42,341 nt of DNA from an uncultured Porphyromonadaceae bacterium (lineage in GTDB: Bacteria; Bacteroidota; Bacteroidia; Bacteroidales; Muribaculaceae), in contig CAMWIM010000013.1 of the NCBI GenBank assembly GCA_947174335.1, forward strand, positions 1 to 42,341, given 5' to 3'. Below, piece after piece: positions 25,659 through 33,522 of the stretch. Under the pieces are notes generated by a model, which saw nothing but the letters and a program-made list of their open reading frames with translations, did no database searches and had not been told where the DNA came from. The position numbers were made by a program, and so were the translations under genes. How positions within the stretch are numbered: the first letter of the stretch is position 1; each line of letters starts with the position of its first letter.

Positions 25659-25876
25659 CAAATAATTATTCATTATTGAAAATTACGACTACGCCACTCC
25701 AAAAACTTGTGTGAATTTAGAAATATCGACTATTACAATTAAATAATCGCATATCACCATCTTTAGCTTAAAACATTAAGGGAAAATATATTTATATACA
25801 GCCACTTATAAATTGAAAGCATAATATACAATCAATTTTTCACAGACATAAAAGCATTACTTTCATATTTTTTATT

Positions 25877-25884
25877 TAAATTTG
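25877..25884 (+). promoter_or_regulatory. Possible -7 element for the GH78 gene
   Basis: TAAATTTG, 30 nt before the ATG at 25914. The -33 position lacks a clear TTG, so only the -7 half is supported. Confidence 0.45.
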
Positions 25885-25913
25885 TGCTATAAAGTAATTT
25901 ATCTATTAAAGTT

Positions 25914-28145
25914 ATGAAATATTTACCAATCACTAAAATATTTGTTGCCATAGTCTCTTTTTTATCGATTATCGGAGTCAATGCGCAAGATGCAAAATGG
26001 ATAATCGCAAACGACACTCTGTGTAACAAAACCAACACTTGGGTCGAGTTTGAAAAGAATTTCGACTTGAAAAAGAAGCCCCAAGAAGCTTTCGTAAAGA
26101 TTGCCGCCGACTCAAAATATTGGTTATGGGTAAATGATTCATCGGCTGTTTTTGAAGGGAGTTTGAAACGCGGACCAAATCCTAAAGACGGTTATTATGA
26201 TATTGTCAATATTGCTCCTTATTTAAAGAAAGGTAATAATAGTCTCAGAATATTGCTCTGCTATTTTGGCAAACCGGGATTCTCTCACAACGACAGCGGT
26301 AAAGCAGGTTTAATTTTTGATGGTAAAACAATCGGCTTGGTCAGCGACAGCACTTGGCTCAGCCGACGATTACCCGAATATGGTACCGCCGGTCTCCCTA
26401 TAACAAACTACCGACTTTCTGAATCAAACATACGTTATGACGCTCGATTAGAGGGTTCTTCAACATTTAAACCGTCAGTTGAAATCGGCAAATGGGGTGA
26501 TCAACCGTGGAACAACCTTGTAGAGCGACCTATCCCACAATGGAAAAATCACGGAATAATCTATGTCAATCCCGAAATCAAGACCGACGAAAAGGGTAAC
26601 AAAATTTTATCGGTTCGACTCCCCTACAATATGCAAATGACACCGGTAATCGAGTTATCTGACCCACTGGGTGGCACGGAGATTAAGTTGGAAACAGACC
26701 ATGTCAGAGGTGGTAGTGCCGAATGTGTCAGAGCTGAATATGTCACCAAACCGGGTACTCAAAAATATGAATCGCTCGGATGGATAAACGGTGATGTTTT
26801 GAATATCATCTATCCCGAGAACTCGGCTGCAACAATTAGCAAAGTCGGCTATCGCGAGACCGGATATGACACCGATTTTGAGGGTAGTTTTGTAAGTAAC
26901 GACACTACAATCAATCGTTTTTGGGACAAAGCAATGCGCACATTGTACGTCAACATGCGCGATAACTATTTCGATTGTCCCGATCGTGAAAGAGCCCAAT
27001 GGTGGGGCGATGTGACAATATTGATGGGGCAAAGTTTCTATCAATTATCACCTAAAGCAAATGCATTGATAAAGAAGGCGATACATGAGTTGGTCAACTG
27101 GCAAAAGACTGACGGAACACTCTATGCCCCGATCCCGGCTTCAAACTGGAATCGCGAGCTTCCTGCCCAATCACTTGCTGCAATCGGTCCTTACGGATTT
27201 ACATATTATTATCTCCATACTGCCGATTCAATTACCATGCGCCACGTATATGAACCTGTCAAACGCTACCTCAACTTATGGGAACTTGACTCTGACGGAC
27301 TGACTGCCGAACGCAAAGGCGGATGGGCATGGGGCGACTGGGGCACAAATGCCGACATGAGATTAATCCTTGCCGCATGGCACTATCTTGCACTCAAATC
27401 ATCTATTCAGCTTGCCGAACTAAATGATCTCAAAGAAGATATTCCGTCTTATCAGGCAAGAATGGACAGCATCGCAACAGCGTTCAACAAATGCTGGAAC
27501 GGATATGCCTACCGTCATCCGTCTTATCAAGGTGCAACCGACGACCGTGTGCAAGCAATGGCAGTATTGACCGGAATCGCAGACAGCACAAAATATGACA
27601 AGATTTTCAAATTATTTGAATCTCAGGAATATGCGAGTCCATACATGGAAAAATATGTACTCGAAGCATTAATGAAAATGGGACACGGCGACTATGCGGT
27701 CAAACGATTCAAGAAACGTTTTAACGATATGATTGCCGACACAACTCACTCAACACTCTTTGAAGGCTGGCAGGAAGGCGGATATGGCGGCGGTTCGACA
27801 AATCACGCCTGGAGTGGAGGTATGTTGACAGTAATCGCCGAGAACATTTGTGGATTACGTCCGCTCACTCCCGGTTGGAAAACCTTTATGGTAAATCCTA
27901 ATCCGATATTGAGCGAATGTAATATCGAAGTACCGTCGGTTTCCGGACTGATTAAAGAATCATTTAAAGACACAGATAAAGAATTTACACTCATGCTTAC
28001 CGTTCCTGACGGCACAAAAGCGACCGTAATACTTCCCGAAAGCAATTATGCAGAAGTTAAACTTAACGGTAAAACAATCAATATAGACGAGCTGCAACCG
28101 TTGGGAAAAGGGACTTACACCTTTAAATGCGTAAAAAGTCTGTAA
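25914..28145 (+). CDS. GH78-type alpha-L-rhamnosidase
   Basis: An exported glycosidase of 743 residues. Signal peptide MKYLPITKIFVAIVSFLSIIGVNAQ. An N-terminal beta-sandwich (DSKYWLWVNDSSAVFEGSLKRGPNP, a rhamnosidase_N-like signature) is followed by the (alpha/alpha)6 domain. Catalytic elements: NYFDCPDRERAQWWGDV with the general-acid Glu (about residue 359), and FEGWQEGGYGGGSTNHAW with the second Glu (about 617) and the conserved N-H. A C-terminal beta domain ends the protein. It likely removes terminal rhamnose from plant or microbial polysaccharides or glycosides. It stands alone without a SusC/D pair or regulator, so inducible PUL control is not evident. Confidence 0.85.
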   Translation: MKYLPITKIFVAIVSFLSIIGVNAQDAKWIIANDTLCNKTNTWVEFEKNFDLKKKPQEAFVKIAADSKYWLWVNDSSAVFEGSLKRGPNPKDGYYDIVNIAPYLKKGNNSLRILLCYFGKPGFSHNDSGKAGLIFDGKTIGLVSDSTWLSRRLPEYGTAGLPITNYRLSESNIRYDARLEGSSTFKPSVEIGKWGDQPWNNLVERPIPQWKNHGIIYVNPEIKTDEKGNKILSVRLPYNMQMTPVIELSDPLGGTEIKLETDHVRGGSAECVRAEYVTKPGTQKYESLGWINGDVLNIIYPENSAATISKVGYRETGYDTDFEGSFVSNDTTINRFWDKAMRTLYVNMRDNYFDCPDRERAQWWGDVTILMGQSFYQLSPKANALIKKAIHELVNWQKTDGTLYAPIPASNWNRELPAQSLAAIGPYGFTYYYLHTADSITMRHVYEPVKRYLNLWELDSDGLTAERKGGWAWGDWGTNADMRLILAAWHYLALKSSIQLAELNDLKEDIPSYQARMDSIATAFNKCWNGYAYRHPSYQGATDDRVQAMAVLTGIADSTKYDKIFKLFESQEYASPYMEKYVLEALMKMGHGDYAVKRFKKRFNDMIADTTHSTLFEGWQEGGYGGGSTNHAWSGGMLTVIAENICGLRPLTPGWKTFMVNPNPILSECNIEVPSVSGLIKESFKDTDKEFTLMLTVPDGTKATVILPESNYAEVKLNGKTINIDELQPLGKGTYTFKCVKSL

Positions 28146-28169
28146 GAAATCAAATTTACAAAACCGCTC

Positions 28170-29084
28170 TTATTTTTTAGCAAGTCGGTCACTCAAAATA
28201 AGACCGACCAAAATAAGCGCGCATCCCATATAGCCTACGAGCGATATTGTTTCATGCAGAATCAAATAGGCAAGCACAAGGGTTACAACTGATTGAAGAT
28301 AAAGGTAATTATTTGTAACGATTGCGCCTAACGCAGAGGTAGCTTTAGAGAAAAAGAAGAAACCGAGAAGCGAACAGCAAATGCCGAGGAATGTGATATT
28401 CAGCAACACTCCGGGACGCATCAAAACTTGCATACTGCTCATTTCGGGCTCGGCTATTAAAAATGGTATTGCAGTTAAAAGTCCGTAAAAAAATGTTTTA
28501 CGGGTTATGAAAAGCGCGTCATAGTAGGCATTTACCTTTCTCAAAATGATACTATAAAACGCAAAACTGAATGCGGCAGACAAGGCAAGCAAATCGCCGA
28601 ACGGCATAATCTGGAAATTAAATCCTGAGTTAAAAATCACACAGCTTACTCCGACAATCGCGACGAGCGAACCGAGATAGACACCTTTTGCAGGACGCTC
28701 GTTACGATAAAATACGCCAATCAACAATGTAGTCAACAACGGACTGATTCCTGTAATTAGCGACACGTTTGCCACATAGGTATATTTAAGAGCAAAATTT
28801 TCAGCGATAAAGTAAATTGAACCTGAAGTCAAGCCACACAACGCCAATAAAATTTCATCACGCAAATTGTTTGCCCAAAGCCTTTTGTGACTGACAAAAA
28901 TAATAAAGAAATAGGCTAACAAGAAGCGGTAGATATATATTTCAACAGCATGGAGCCCGTTATCAAGCAAGACTCTCGTTGACACAAACGACGACCCCCA
29001 GAAAATAATTGTAGTTAGGGCCGCCAAGTGAAACCAAACAAGTTTATTATGTGACAAAATAGACGATTTATCAGTGTCTGACAT
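28170..29084 (-). CDS. EamA/DMT-family transporter
   Basis: A drug/metabolite-type transporter of 304 residues with ten predicted helices in two EamA halves. The first half begins LAALTTIIFWGSSFVSTRVLLDN; the second contains GDLLALSAAFSFAFYSIILRK. The late helix pair NNYLYLQSVVTLVLAYLILHE is typical. The transported metabolite is not predictable. The start is ATG, 45 nt from a good minus-strand promoter. Divergent from the OmpA-like lipoprotein. Confidence 0.9.
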   Translation of the reverse strand: MSDTDKSSILSHNKLVWFHLAALTTIIFWGSSFVSTRVLLDNGLHAVEIYIYRFLLAYFFIIFVSHKRLWANNLRDEILLALCGLTSGSIYFIAENFALKYTYVANVSLITGISPLLTTLLIGVFYRNERPAKGVYLGSLVAIVGVSCVIFNSGFNFQIMPFGDLLALSAAFSFAFYSIILRKVNAYYDALFITRKTFFYGLLTAIPFLIAEPEMSSMQVLMRPGVLLNITFLGICCSLLGFFFFSKATSALGAIVTNNYLYLQSVVTLVLAYLILHETISLVGYMGCALILVGLILSDRLAKK

Positions 29085-29128
29085 GGTTTATTGAATAACG
29101 AAAATATATCTATGTTCAATTTTTTTTG

Positions 29129-29159
29129 CAAAATTAGCAACTTTTTTTGTGTCATCAAA
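29129..29159 (-). promoter_or_regulatory. Promoter for the EamA transporter
   Basis: On the minus strand TTTG beginning at 29159, a 19-nt spacer, and TAATTTTG at 29136-29129. The ATG is 45 nt downstream. Lies in the divergent gap with the OmpA-like lipoprotein; no equally good plus-strand promoter was found there. Confidence 0.75.
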
Positions 29160-29254
29160 AACAAGTTGGTGTTATTTTTTGTATTAATATCAAGAATACC
29201 TCATCGGTAATCTAAAGCAAAAACGTAATTTATTAAACTTAAACTATACAGATT

Positions 29255-29950
29255 ATGCGAACTCTCAAAACAACAGTGGTGGCTTTATTAGCCGGATGTA
29301 TGCTATTTACAGGTTGTCAAATGACTAAAACCGGTAAAGGTGCTTTGATCGGTGGTGGTGGCGGTGCTGCTCTCGGTGCTGGTATCGGTGCCCTCATCGG
29401 TGGTGGTAAAGGAGCCGGTATCGGTAGCGCAATCGGTGCGGCTATCGGAGCCGGAGCCGGGACACTCATCGGTCGCAAAATGGATAAACAGGAAGCTGAA
29501 CTCAAAAAACAGCTTGCCGAAAATGCACAGGTTGAACAAGTTACTGATGCAAACGGACTTCAGGCAATCAAAGTTACATTTGCAAGCGGTATTCTTTTCC
29601 CAACTAACGGGACCACAATCAGCGCTAATGCCAGCCGTGAGCTTTCAGAGTTTGCACAATCACTCATACAGCATCCCGGAACCGACGTTCAAATTTATGG
29701 TTTTACCGATAACACAGGCTCAATGGCTGTTAACCAACGTGTTGCAAACGGACGTGCCGACTCAGTGTTAAGCTATCTCGCTCAATGTGGTGTCGCTCCC
29801 ACACGAATGAGAGCACAAGGCGTGCCGATGGCTGACTATGTAGCATCAAACGAAACCGCTGCCGGACGTGCGCAAAACCGCCGTGTTGAAATCTATATCA
29901 CAGCCAGTCCCCAAATGATTCAACAGGCTGAAGCCGGTACACTTCAATAA
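29255..29950 (+). CDS. OmpA-family lipoprotein with glycine zipper
   Basis: An outer-membrane lipoprotein of 231 residues, probably anchored to peptidoglycan. Lipobox FTGC gives Cys21. Residues about 28-73 form a Gly/Ala/Ile zipper (GALIGGGGGAALGAGIGALI and two more GxxxG-type blocks), which can pack in membranes. A short Lys/Glu coiled-coil-like linker follows, then an OmpA domain: YGFTDNTGSMAVNQRVANGRADSVLSYL and GRAQNRRVEIYI, which carry the Asp and Arg that hold diaminopimelate. Family members help tether the outer membrane. Followed by a terminator. Confidence 0.93.
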   Translation: MRTLKTTVVALLAGCMLFTGCQMTKTGKGALIGGGGGAALGAGIGALIGGGKGAGIGSAIGAAIGAGAGTLIGRKMDKQEAELKKQLAENAQVEQVTDANGLQAIKVTFASGILFPTNGTTISANASRELSEFAQSLIQHPGTDVQIYGFTDNTGSMAVNQRVANGRADSVLSYLAQCGVAPTRMRAQGVPMADYVASNETAAGRAQNRRVEIYITASPQMIQQAEAGTLQ

Positions 29951-29973
29951 ACATTCCATACATATTATAATAT

Positions 29974-30007
29974 AATGGTGTGTCAATCAGGCACACCATT
30001 TTTTTTA
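29974..30007 (+). terminator. Terminator after the OmpA-like lipoprotein
   Basis: AATGGTGTG (29974-29982) and CACACCATT (29992-30000) form a 9-bp stem, followed by eight T. Confidence 0.92.
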
Positions 30008-30098
30008 TTTGAGCATCTATTTTACACAATTAAGGATTTTTTTCATTAATGATTAAAAATTGGTGGTAAAATGTATGGAATTATTGAAAAAATAATTG

Positions 30099-30106
30099 TA
30101 AATTTG
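30099..30106 (+). promoter_or_regulatory. Possible -7 element for hpt-adk
   Basis: TAAATTTG lies 19 nt before the hpt ATG, behind a terminator. The -33 element is not clear at the expected spacing. Confidence 0.5.
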
Positions 30107-30124
30107 CGCCAATATTTATAAAAT

Positions 30125-30664
30125 ATGAAACAAGTACAATACAACGGGCTGACATTTGTGCCCTTTATCACCAAAGAGGAAATAGCCAAACGCGTTAGAG
30201 AAATCGCAGCCGACATCAAAACCGACTTTGACGGCTCGGTTCCGTTGTTTATTTGTGTGTTAAACGGGGCATTCCCATTTGCCGCTGACCTGTTCAGAGC
30301 CGTTGATATGGATGCCGAAATCACTTTTATTCGCCTGAAAAGTTATCAAGGCACAGAAACATCGGGAAAAGTAAAAGAGATTGTCGGCTTGAGCGAAGAT
30401 ATAAAAGGGCGCGATGTAATTATTATCGAAGACATCGTTGATACCGGACATACGTTGGCTAAACTTGTAGCCGATCTCAAGCAAAAAGAACCGGCACGAA
30501 TGAAAATCGCCACTCTGCTTTTCAAACCTGAAGCAGAACGTAACGGCGTTAAACCCGACTATGTAGGCTTCTCTATAGATCCTCGTTTCATCATCGGTTA
30601 CGGACTCGACCTCGACGGTATGGCTCGTAACCTCGAAGACATCTACGTCTTGAAACAAGACTAA
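30125..30664 (+). CDS. hpt: Hypoxanthine phosphoribosyltransferase
   Basis: Salvages hypoxanthine (and often guanine) with PRPP to IMP/GMP. 179 residues, normal length. The PRPP-binding loop VIIIEDIVDTGHTL and the earlier VPLFICVLNGAFPFAADL region plus the purine-side motif VGFSIDPRFIIGYGLD are the HPRT hallmarks. adk follows 37 nt later, a natural purine-nucleotide pairing. Confidence 0.95.
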   Translation: MKQVQYNGLTFVPFITKEEIAKRVREIAADIKTDFDGSVPLFICVLNGAFPFAADLFRAVDMDAEITFIRLKSYQGTETSGKVKEIVGLSEDIKGRDVIIIEDIVDTGHTLAKLVADLKQKEPARMKIATLLFKPEAERNGVKPDYVGFSIDPRFIIGYGLDLDGMARNLEDIYVLKQD

Positions 30665-30701
30665 AACAATTTTATAAACCAAGATATAGAATCACAGAAA
30701 A

Positions 30702-31286
30702 ATGTTTAATGTAGTTATTTTTGGAGCTCCCGGTAGCGGAAAAGGAACCCAAAGCGAAAACCTTATCAATGAATATGGTCTTTACCACATCTCAACCGGT
30801 GAGGTACTTCGTGACCATATCGCCCGCGAAACAGAGCTCGGCAAAATTGCGCAAAACTATATTTCACAAGGTCAACTTATTCCCGACGACCTGATGGTCA
30901 ATATACTCGAAGACCTCCTTGATAAAAATCCTAACGACACTGCTAAAGGTGTAATTTTCGATGGATTTCCCCGTACTGTTCCTCAGGCTAAGGCTCTCAC
31001 CAACATGCTTTCAAAAAGGGGATCTAAAGTTCACGCAGTTGTAGGTCTTGAAGTGAACGACGATGAACTCGTTGATCGTATTCTTAAACGCGGACGTGAA
31101 ACCGGTCGTTCTGATGATAATCTCGAAACTGTCAAAAAACGTCTCGATGTTTATCACAACCAGACACTACCCCTTCGTGATTACTACACCAAAGAAGGGA
31201 AATATCATGCTATTAAAGGTTCGGGAGAAGTTTCTGAAATTTTCAAAACTATCAAAGATAAACTTGACCCTATCAAAAACGCATAA
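30702..31286 (+). CDS. adk: Adenylate kinase
   Basis: Interconverts ATP+AMP and 2 ADP. 194 residues with Walker A GAPGSGKGT (residues 7-15), GLYHISTGEVLR, GVIFDGFPRT, and RGRETGRSDDN at the LID position. The LID is the short form without the zinc-finger insert of long-type bacterial adenylate kinases. The start is ATG. Ends before a bidirectional terminator. Confidence 0.97.
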   Translation: MFNVVIFGAPGSGKGTQSENLINEYGLYHISTGEVLRDHIARETELGKIAQNYISQGQLIPDDLMVNILEDLLDKNPNDTAKGVIFDGFPRTVPQAKALTNMLSKRGSKVHAVVGLEVNDDELVDRILKRGRETGRSDDNLETVKKRLDVYHNQTLPLRDYYTKEGKYHAIKGSGEVSEIFKTIKDKLDPIKNA

Positions 31287-31337
31287 ATATCATCTCATCT
31301 ATCCATAATAATCATCTCATAACGTAGCTAATCAAAA

Positions 31338-31380
31338 ACGGCTCCCCTCCTCTGCGAAGATAAGGGAGCCGTAATTATTT
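31338..31380. terminator. Bidirectional terminator between adk and the OmpA-family gene
   Basis: ACGGCTCCC (31338-31346) and GGGAGCCGT (31364-31372) form a 9-bp GC-rich stem. On the minus strand the stem is followed by TTTTTG; on the plus strand by a weaker AATTATTTTAT. It separates two convergent genes. Confidence 0.85.
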
Positions 31381-31408
31381 TATCTAATGAAAGAGTTTTA
31401 GAATAATT

Positions 31409-32077
31409 TTATTTTGAATTGATATTCTGAATCAATTCAACATCGGGGACGATAAAAATTTCAAGACGACGGTTTTTAGCACGATTACGTCTTGAAATAT
31501 TAGGCGCCAAAGGGTCGCCTGATCCAAGTCCATAATGACGCACCGACCCGACGTTTTCAACGTTTTGCTCAAACCATTTGCTAACTGCCAAGGCTCGTTG
31601 GTCTGACAATTTTTCAATATAATCCTTGTCACCGGTGTCGTCAGTGTGTACGGCAAGCAAAATTTTATAACGTCCGGGAGTGCGAAGATAAGCACCGAAC
31701 GGTTCGAGCAATTGTCGCGCATAAACCTCTTGCAAAGCGGTTTCGTTAGGCGCAAACATTTTTTCGGTTGGAATTGTGACAATCAAAACCTGTCCGTTTC
31801 TTGTTGACTTAACATCATATCCCAAATGATGAAGCGACTCGGCTTGATTCATCATCGAGGCTTTAACCGCGTTTGCCAATTTGTCAGGAACCACAGGTGT
31901 GGCAATTTCTGTCGTTAAAAGATGTTCATCAGGATCGGCAGTCACAACCTTATTTTTATTGTTATTTGCATTTACAGTAGCATTTGACGGTTTTAGACGT
32001 TTAAAGAACTGCGCATCAGCCTGAGAACAAGAGAGTAACGCAGCGACAATAAACAATGCTTTAAATATTCGTGACAT
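31409..32077 (-). CDS. OmpA-family envelope protein
   Basis: A 222-residue exported protein with signal MSRIFKALFIVAALLSCSQADA. Cleavage after ADA or lipid modification at the LLSC Cys are both possible. A variable Asn/Lys linker follows, then an OmpA-like C-terminal domain: AVHTDDTGDKDYIEKLSDQRALAVSKWF (the T-D...L-S-x-x-R-A pattern) and RRNRAKNRRLEIFIV. Asp and Arg residues for peptidoglycan binding are present. Paralogous in domain type to the lipoprotein at 29255 but without the glycine zipper. The small acidic gene is 22 nt upstream on the same strand. Confidence 0.9.
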   Translation of the reverse strand: MSRIFKALFIVAALLSCSQADAQFFKRLKPSNATVNANNNKNKVVTADPDEHLLTTEIATPVVPDKLANAVKASMMNQAESLHHLGYDVKSTRNGQVLIVTIPTEKMFAPNETALQEVYARQLLEPFGAYLRTPGRYKILLAVHTDDTGDKDYIEKLSDQRALAVSKWFEQNVENVGSVRHYGLGSGDPLAPNISRRNRAKNRRLEIFIVPDVELIQNINSK

Positions 32078-32099
32078 ATATAAATATGTGTATATTTAA

Positions 32100-32408
32100 T
32101 TATTCTTCAAGTGACGATTCATATTCAAGTTCAGCTTCGACAAGAGCTCTCACATATTGAGGGTCGAGTTTAGCAGCTTTATCTTTGCGCAACATCCTTG
32201 TGACATAATCAGTCAGGTCGCTAACGATGTCTTCATCAGCATCGTCATCTTCTTCCATATCAATTTCAAGCATGCCGTTTTCTTCATAGTACTCCCAAAT
32301 AATATCGAGTACATTGAACAGTTCGTCATCGTCATATATCGAAGCGACTTCAGCAGGAAGCGCACTTTTCATCTGCTTTACAGCCTTATTTTCATCAAAT
32401 TCTTTCAT
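32100..32408 (-). CDS. Small acidic conserved-type protein, unknown function
   Basis: 102 residues, strongly acidic (DMEEDDDADEDIVSDL), with no signal peptide. Looks soluble and helical: DELFNVLDIIWEYYEENGML and the C-terminal ALVEAELEYESSLEE. No motif recognised. The gene has normal codon use for the region and a proper ATG, and it precedes the OmpA-family gene by 22 nt, so the two are probably co-transcribed. Confidence 0.8.
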   Translation of the reverse strand: MKEFDENKAVKQMKSALPAEVASIYDDDELFNVLDIIWEYYEENGMLEIDMEEDDDADEDIVSDLTDYVTRMLRKDKAAKLDPQYVRALVEAELEYESSLEE

Positions 32409-32554
32409 AGAACAATTTTAAATTTGACTATAAAGTTAGCTATTATATTTATAAAACCGACAATTCTCCCCTCTTTTTTGTGAAAATTTAAGGAATTGGA
32501 GTAAAGAAAACCGCAAAATAACATTGACTTTACTAAAATAATGAGTTTCTCTTA

Positions 32555-32585
32555 TTGGAATGAATCTTAAAATATACTATCTTTG
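32555..32585 (+). promoter_or_regulatory. Promoter driving the structured RNA and the two downstream genes
   Basis: TTG at 32555-32557, a 20-nt spacer and TATCTTTG at 32578-32585. Transcription would begin near 32592, that is, about 260 nt before the first ATG at 32854. Confidence 0.75.
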
Positions 32586-32590
32586 CAACA

Positions 32591-32609
32591 GATTGATAAG
32601 TTATCAATC
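32591..32609. promoter_or_regulatory. Perfect inverted repeat at the expected transcription start
   Basis: GATTGATAA (32591-32599), one central base, then TTATCAATC (32601-32609). It lies 6 nt after the -7 box, where a repressor operator or a 5'-end RNA hairpin would sit. Both readings are inference. Confidence 0.6.
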
Positions 32610-32850
32610 GTTACATATTTGAAAATCGAAGCGTTTTGTCTTCCTCTTGTACGTGAAAAGCGTCGGAAACTATTTCACTTACATAGACAAGAGATGGCTA
32701 AACGGTCTTCACGCATACGCGTGGGCTGTTCAATTCCACATCTGTCTATATAAGGTATTCCGACCACCTTCACGTAAAGACGTGGCATTGCAGTTCCACG
32801 CTTCTATCGTTTTAATGCACTTATGGCAACTGGAGTGCAATAAAAATTAA
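32592..32850 (+). ncRNA. Candidate structured RNA or long regulatory 5' leader (novel, unassigned)
   Basis: Nested perfect complementarities predict a rod-like fold of about 190 nt. Base stem GAAGCGT (32628-32634) pairs with ACGCTTC (32798-32804), flanked by AAAAT/GTTTT. A second stem is GTCGGAA (32662-32668) with TTCCGAC (32758-32764). A third is ATAGAC (32683-32688) plus AGATG (32692-32696) with CATCTGTCTAT (32739-32749), containing a 3-nt bulge. Inside is hairpin CACGC-ATAC-GCGTG (32710-32723). A side hairpin CACGT-AAAG-ACGTG (32771-32784) and a 3' hairpin TGCACT/AGTGCA (32816-32821 / 32834-32839), extended by TTTTA/TAAAA across an A-A mismatch, complete it. No T-run follows, so read-through into the gene at 32854 is likely. 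I do not recognise an Rfam family; a 6S-like RNA is a remote alternative. Confidence 0.55.
32644..32810 (+). repeat. Three diverged tandem units of about 60 nt
   Basis: Units start near 32651, 32711 and 32772. Shared frame in units 2 and 3: TTCACG, six variable bases, CGTGG, eight or nine bases, TTCCAC, a short gap, then TCTAT. Unit 1 is more diverged (ACG...CGTCGG...TTCACTTAC). Units 2 and 3 form equivalent hairpins with different sequences at the fifth base pair (C-G against T-A), i.e. compensatory change. Confidence 0.65.
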
Positions 32851-32853
32851 GGT

Positions 32854-33522
32854 ATGAAAAGAATCTTAATTAACCTTCTTATTACTCTAATCGCATTGGT
32901 AGCTAATGCAGAAAAAGACGTAACACAATTCCTCGGAATTCCTGTCGATGGAACAAAATCTGAAATGATTCAAAAACTTAAAGCGAAAGGATTCAAAACA
33001 TCCTCGACAGATCCCGAATTCTTAGAAGGTGAATTTAATGGAACTCCTGTAAAAATTACAGTTGTTACAAATGGAAATAAAGTTTGGAGGATTGCTGTTT
33101 TTGACGAAATTAAACTTAATGAACAATTAATAAAGAACAGATTTAACAATCTATGTTATCAGTTTCTAAATAACGGTAAATACTCCACCATTCCAGAATT
33201 ATGCAAGCTGATTCCCGAGGATGAAGATGTCAAATATGAAACTATTGTGCATAACAAAGAATATCAAGCATTATTCTTTCAAAAATCAGCAAATTACGAT
33301 GACGAATTAAGGTCATTCTATTTAACAAAATATTCTCCAGAGGAATTAAATAATCCTACAAAAGAAATCGAGGATTATCTCCCAATTATGGAACTCTATT
33401 ATATACGCGATAATTGCCTTCATAAAAATGTATGGATAAAAATCATTGAACTGAATGGTAAATATAATATTGCGATATTTTATGACAACGAAAAAAATAA
33501 AGCTAATGGCGAAGATTTATAA
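32854..33522 (+). CDS. Exported protein of unknown function, AT-rich
   Basis: 222 residues with signal peptide MKRILINLLITLIALVANA. The mature start reads EKDVTQFLGIPVDGTKSEMIQKLKAKGFK, a pattern (LGIPVDGTK...M...L..KGF) seen in small exported proteins of Bacteroidales whose role I do not know. The rest is a mix of beta strands and charged helices, with GEFNGTPVKITVVTNGNKVWRIAVF as a conserved-looking hairpin. No enzyme motif. Codon use is visibly richer in A/T (many AAT, TTA, ATA, AGA) than in flanking genes, suggesting separate origin. It follows the long structured leader directly and its 3' end overlaps the next gene by 17 nt. Confidence 0.8.
   Translation: MKRILINLLITLIALVANAEKDVTQFLGIPVDGTKSEMIQKLKAKGFKTSSTDPEFLEGEFNGTPVKITVVTNGNKVWRIAVFDEIKLNEQLIKNRFNNLCYQFLNNGKYSTIPELCKLIPEDEDVKYETIVHNKEYQALFFQKSANYDDELRSFYLTKYSPEELNNPTKEIEDYLPIMELYYIRDNCLHKNVWIKIIELNGKYNIAIFYDNEKNKANGEDL

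Noticed and set aside
25614-25913. Hidden gene or RNA in the 300-nt gap before GH78
   Set aside because: Only AT-rich sequence with two -7-like elements; no stable inverted repeat or coding signal was found.
29303-29539. Minus-strand frames opposite the glycine zipper
   Set aside because: Long frames opposite Gly/Ala-rich coding DNA are a composition effect; there is no start context or homology pattern.
32644-32810. CRISPR array from the three repeated units
   Set aside because: Units are too few and too diverged, repeats and spacers are not separable, and no cas gene is in the window.
32647-32850. A 67-codon plus-strand frame across the 60-nt repeats
   Set aside because: It starts with TTG and has no signal or family. 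Its periodicity is explained by the tandem units, whose hairpins show compensatory change. Kept only as an alternative reading of the RNA candidate.
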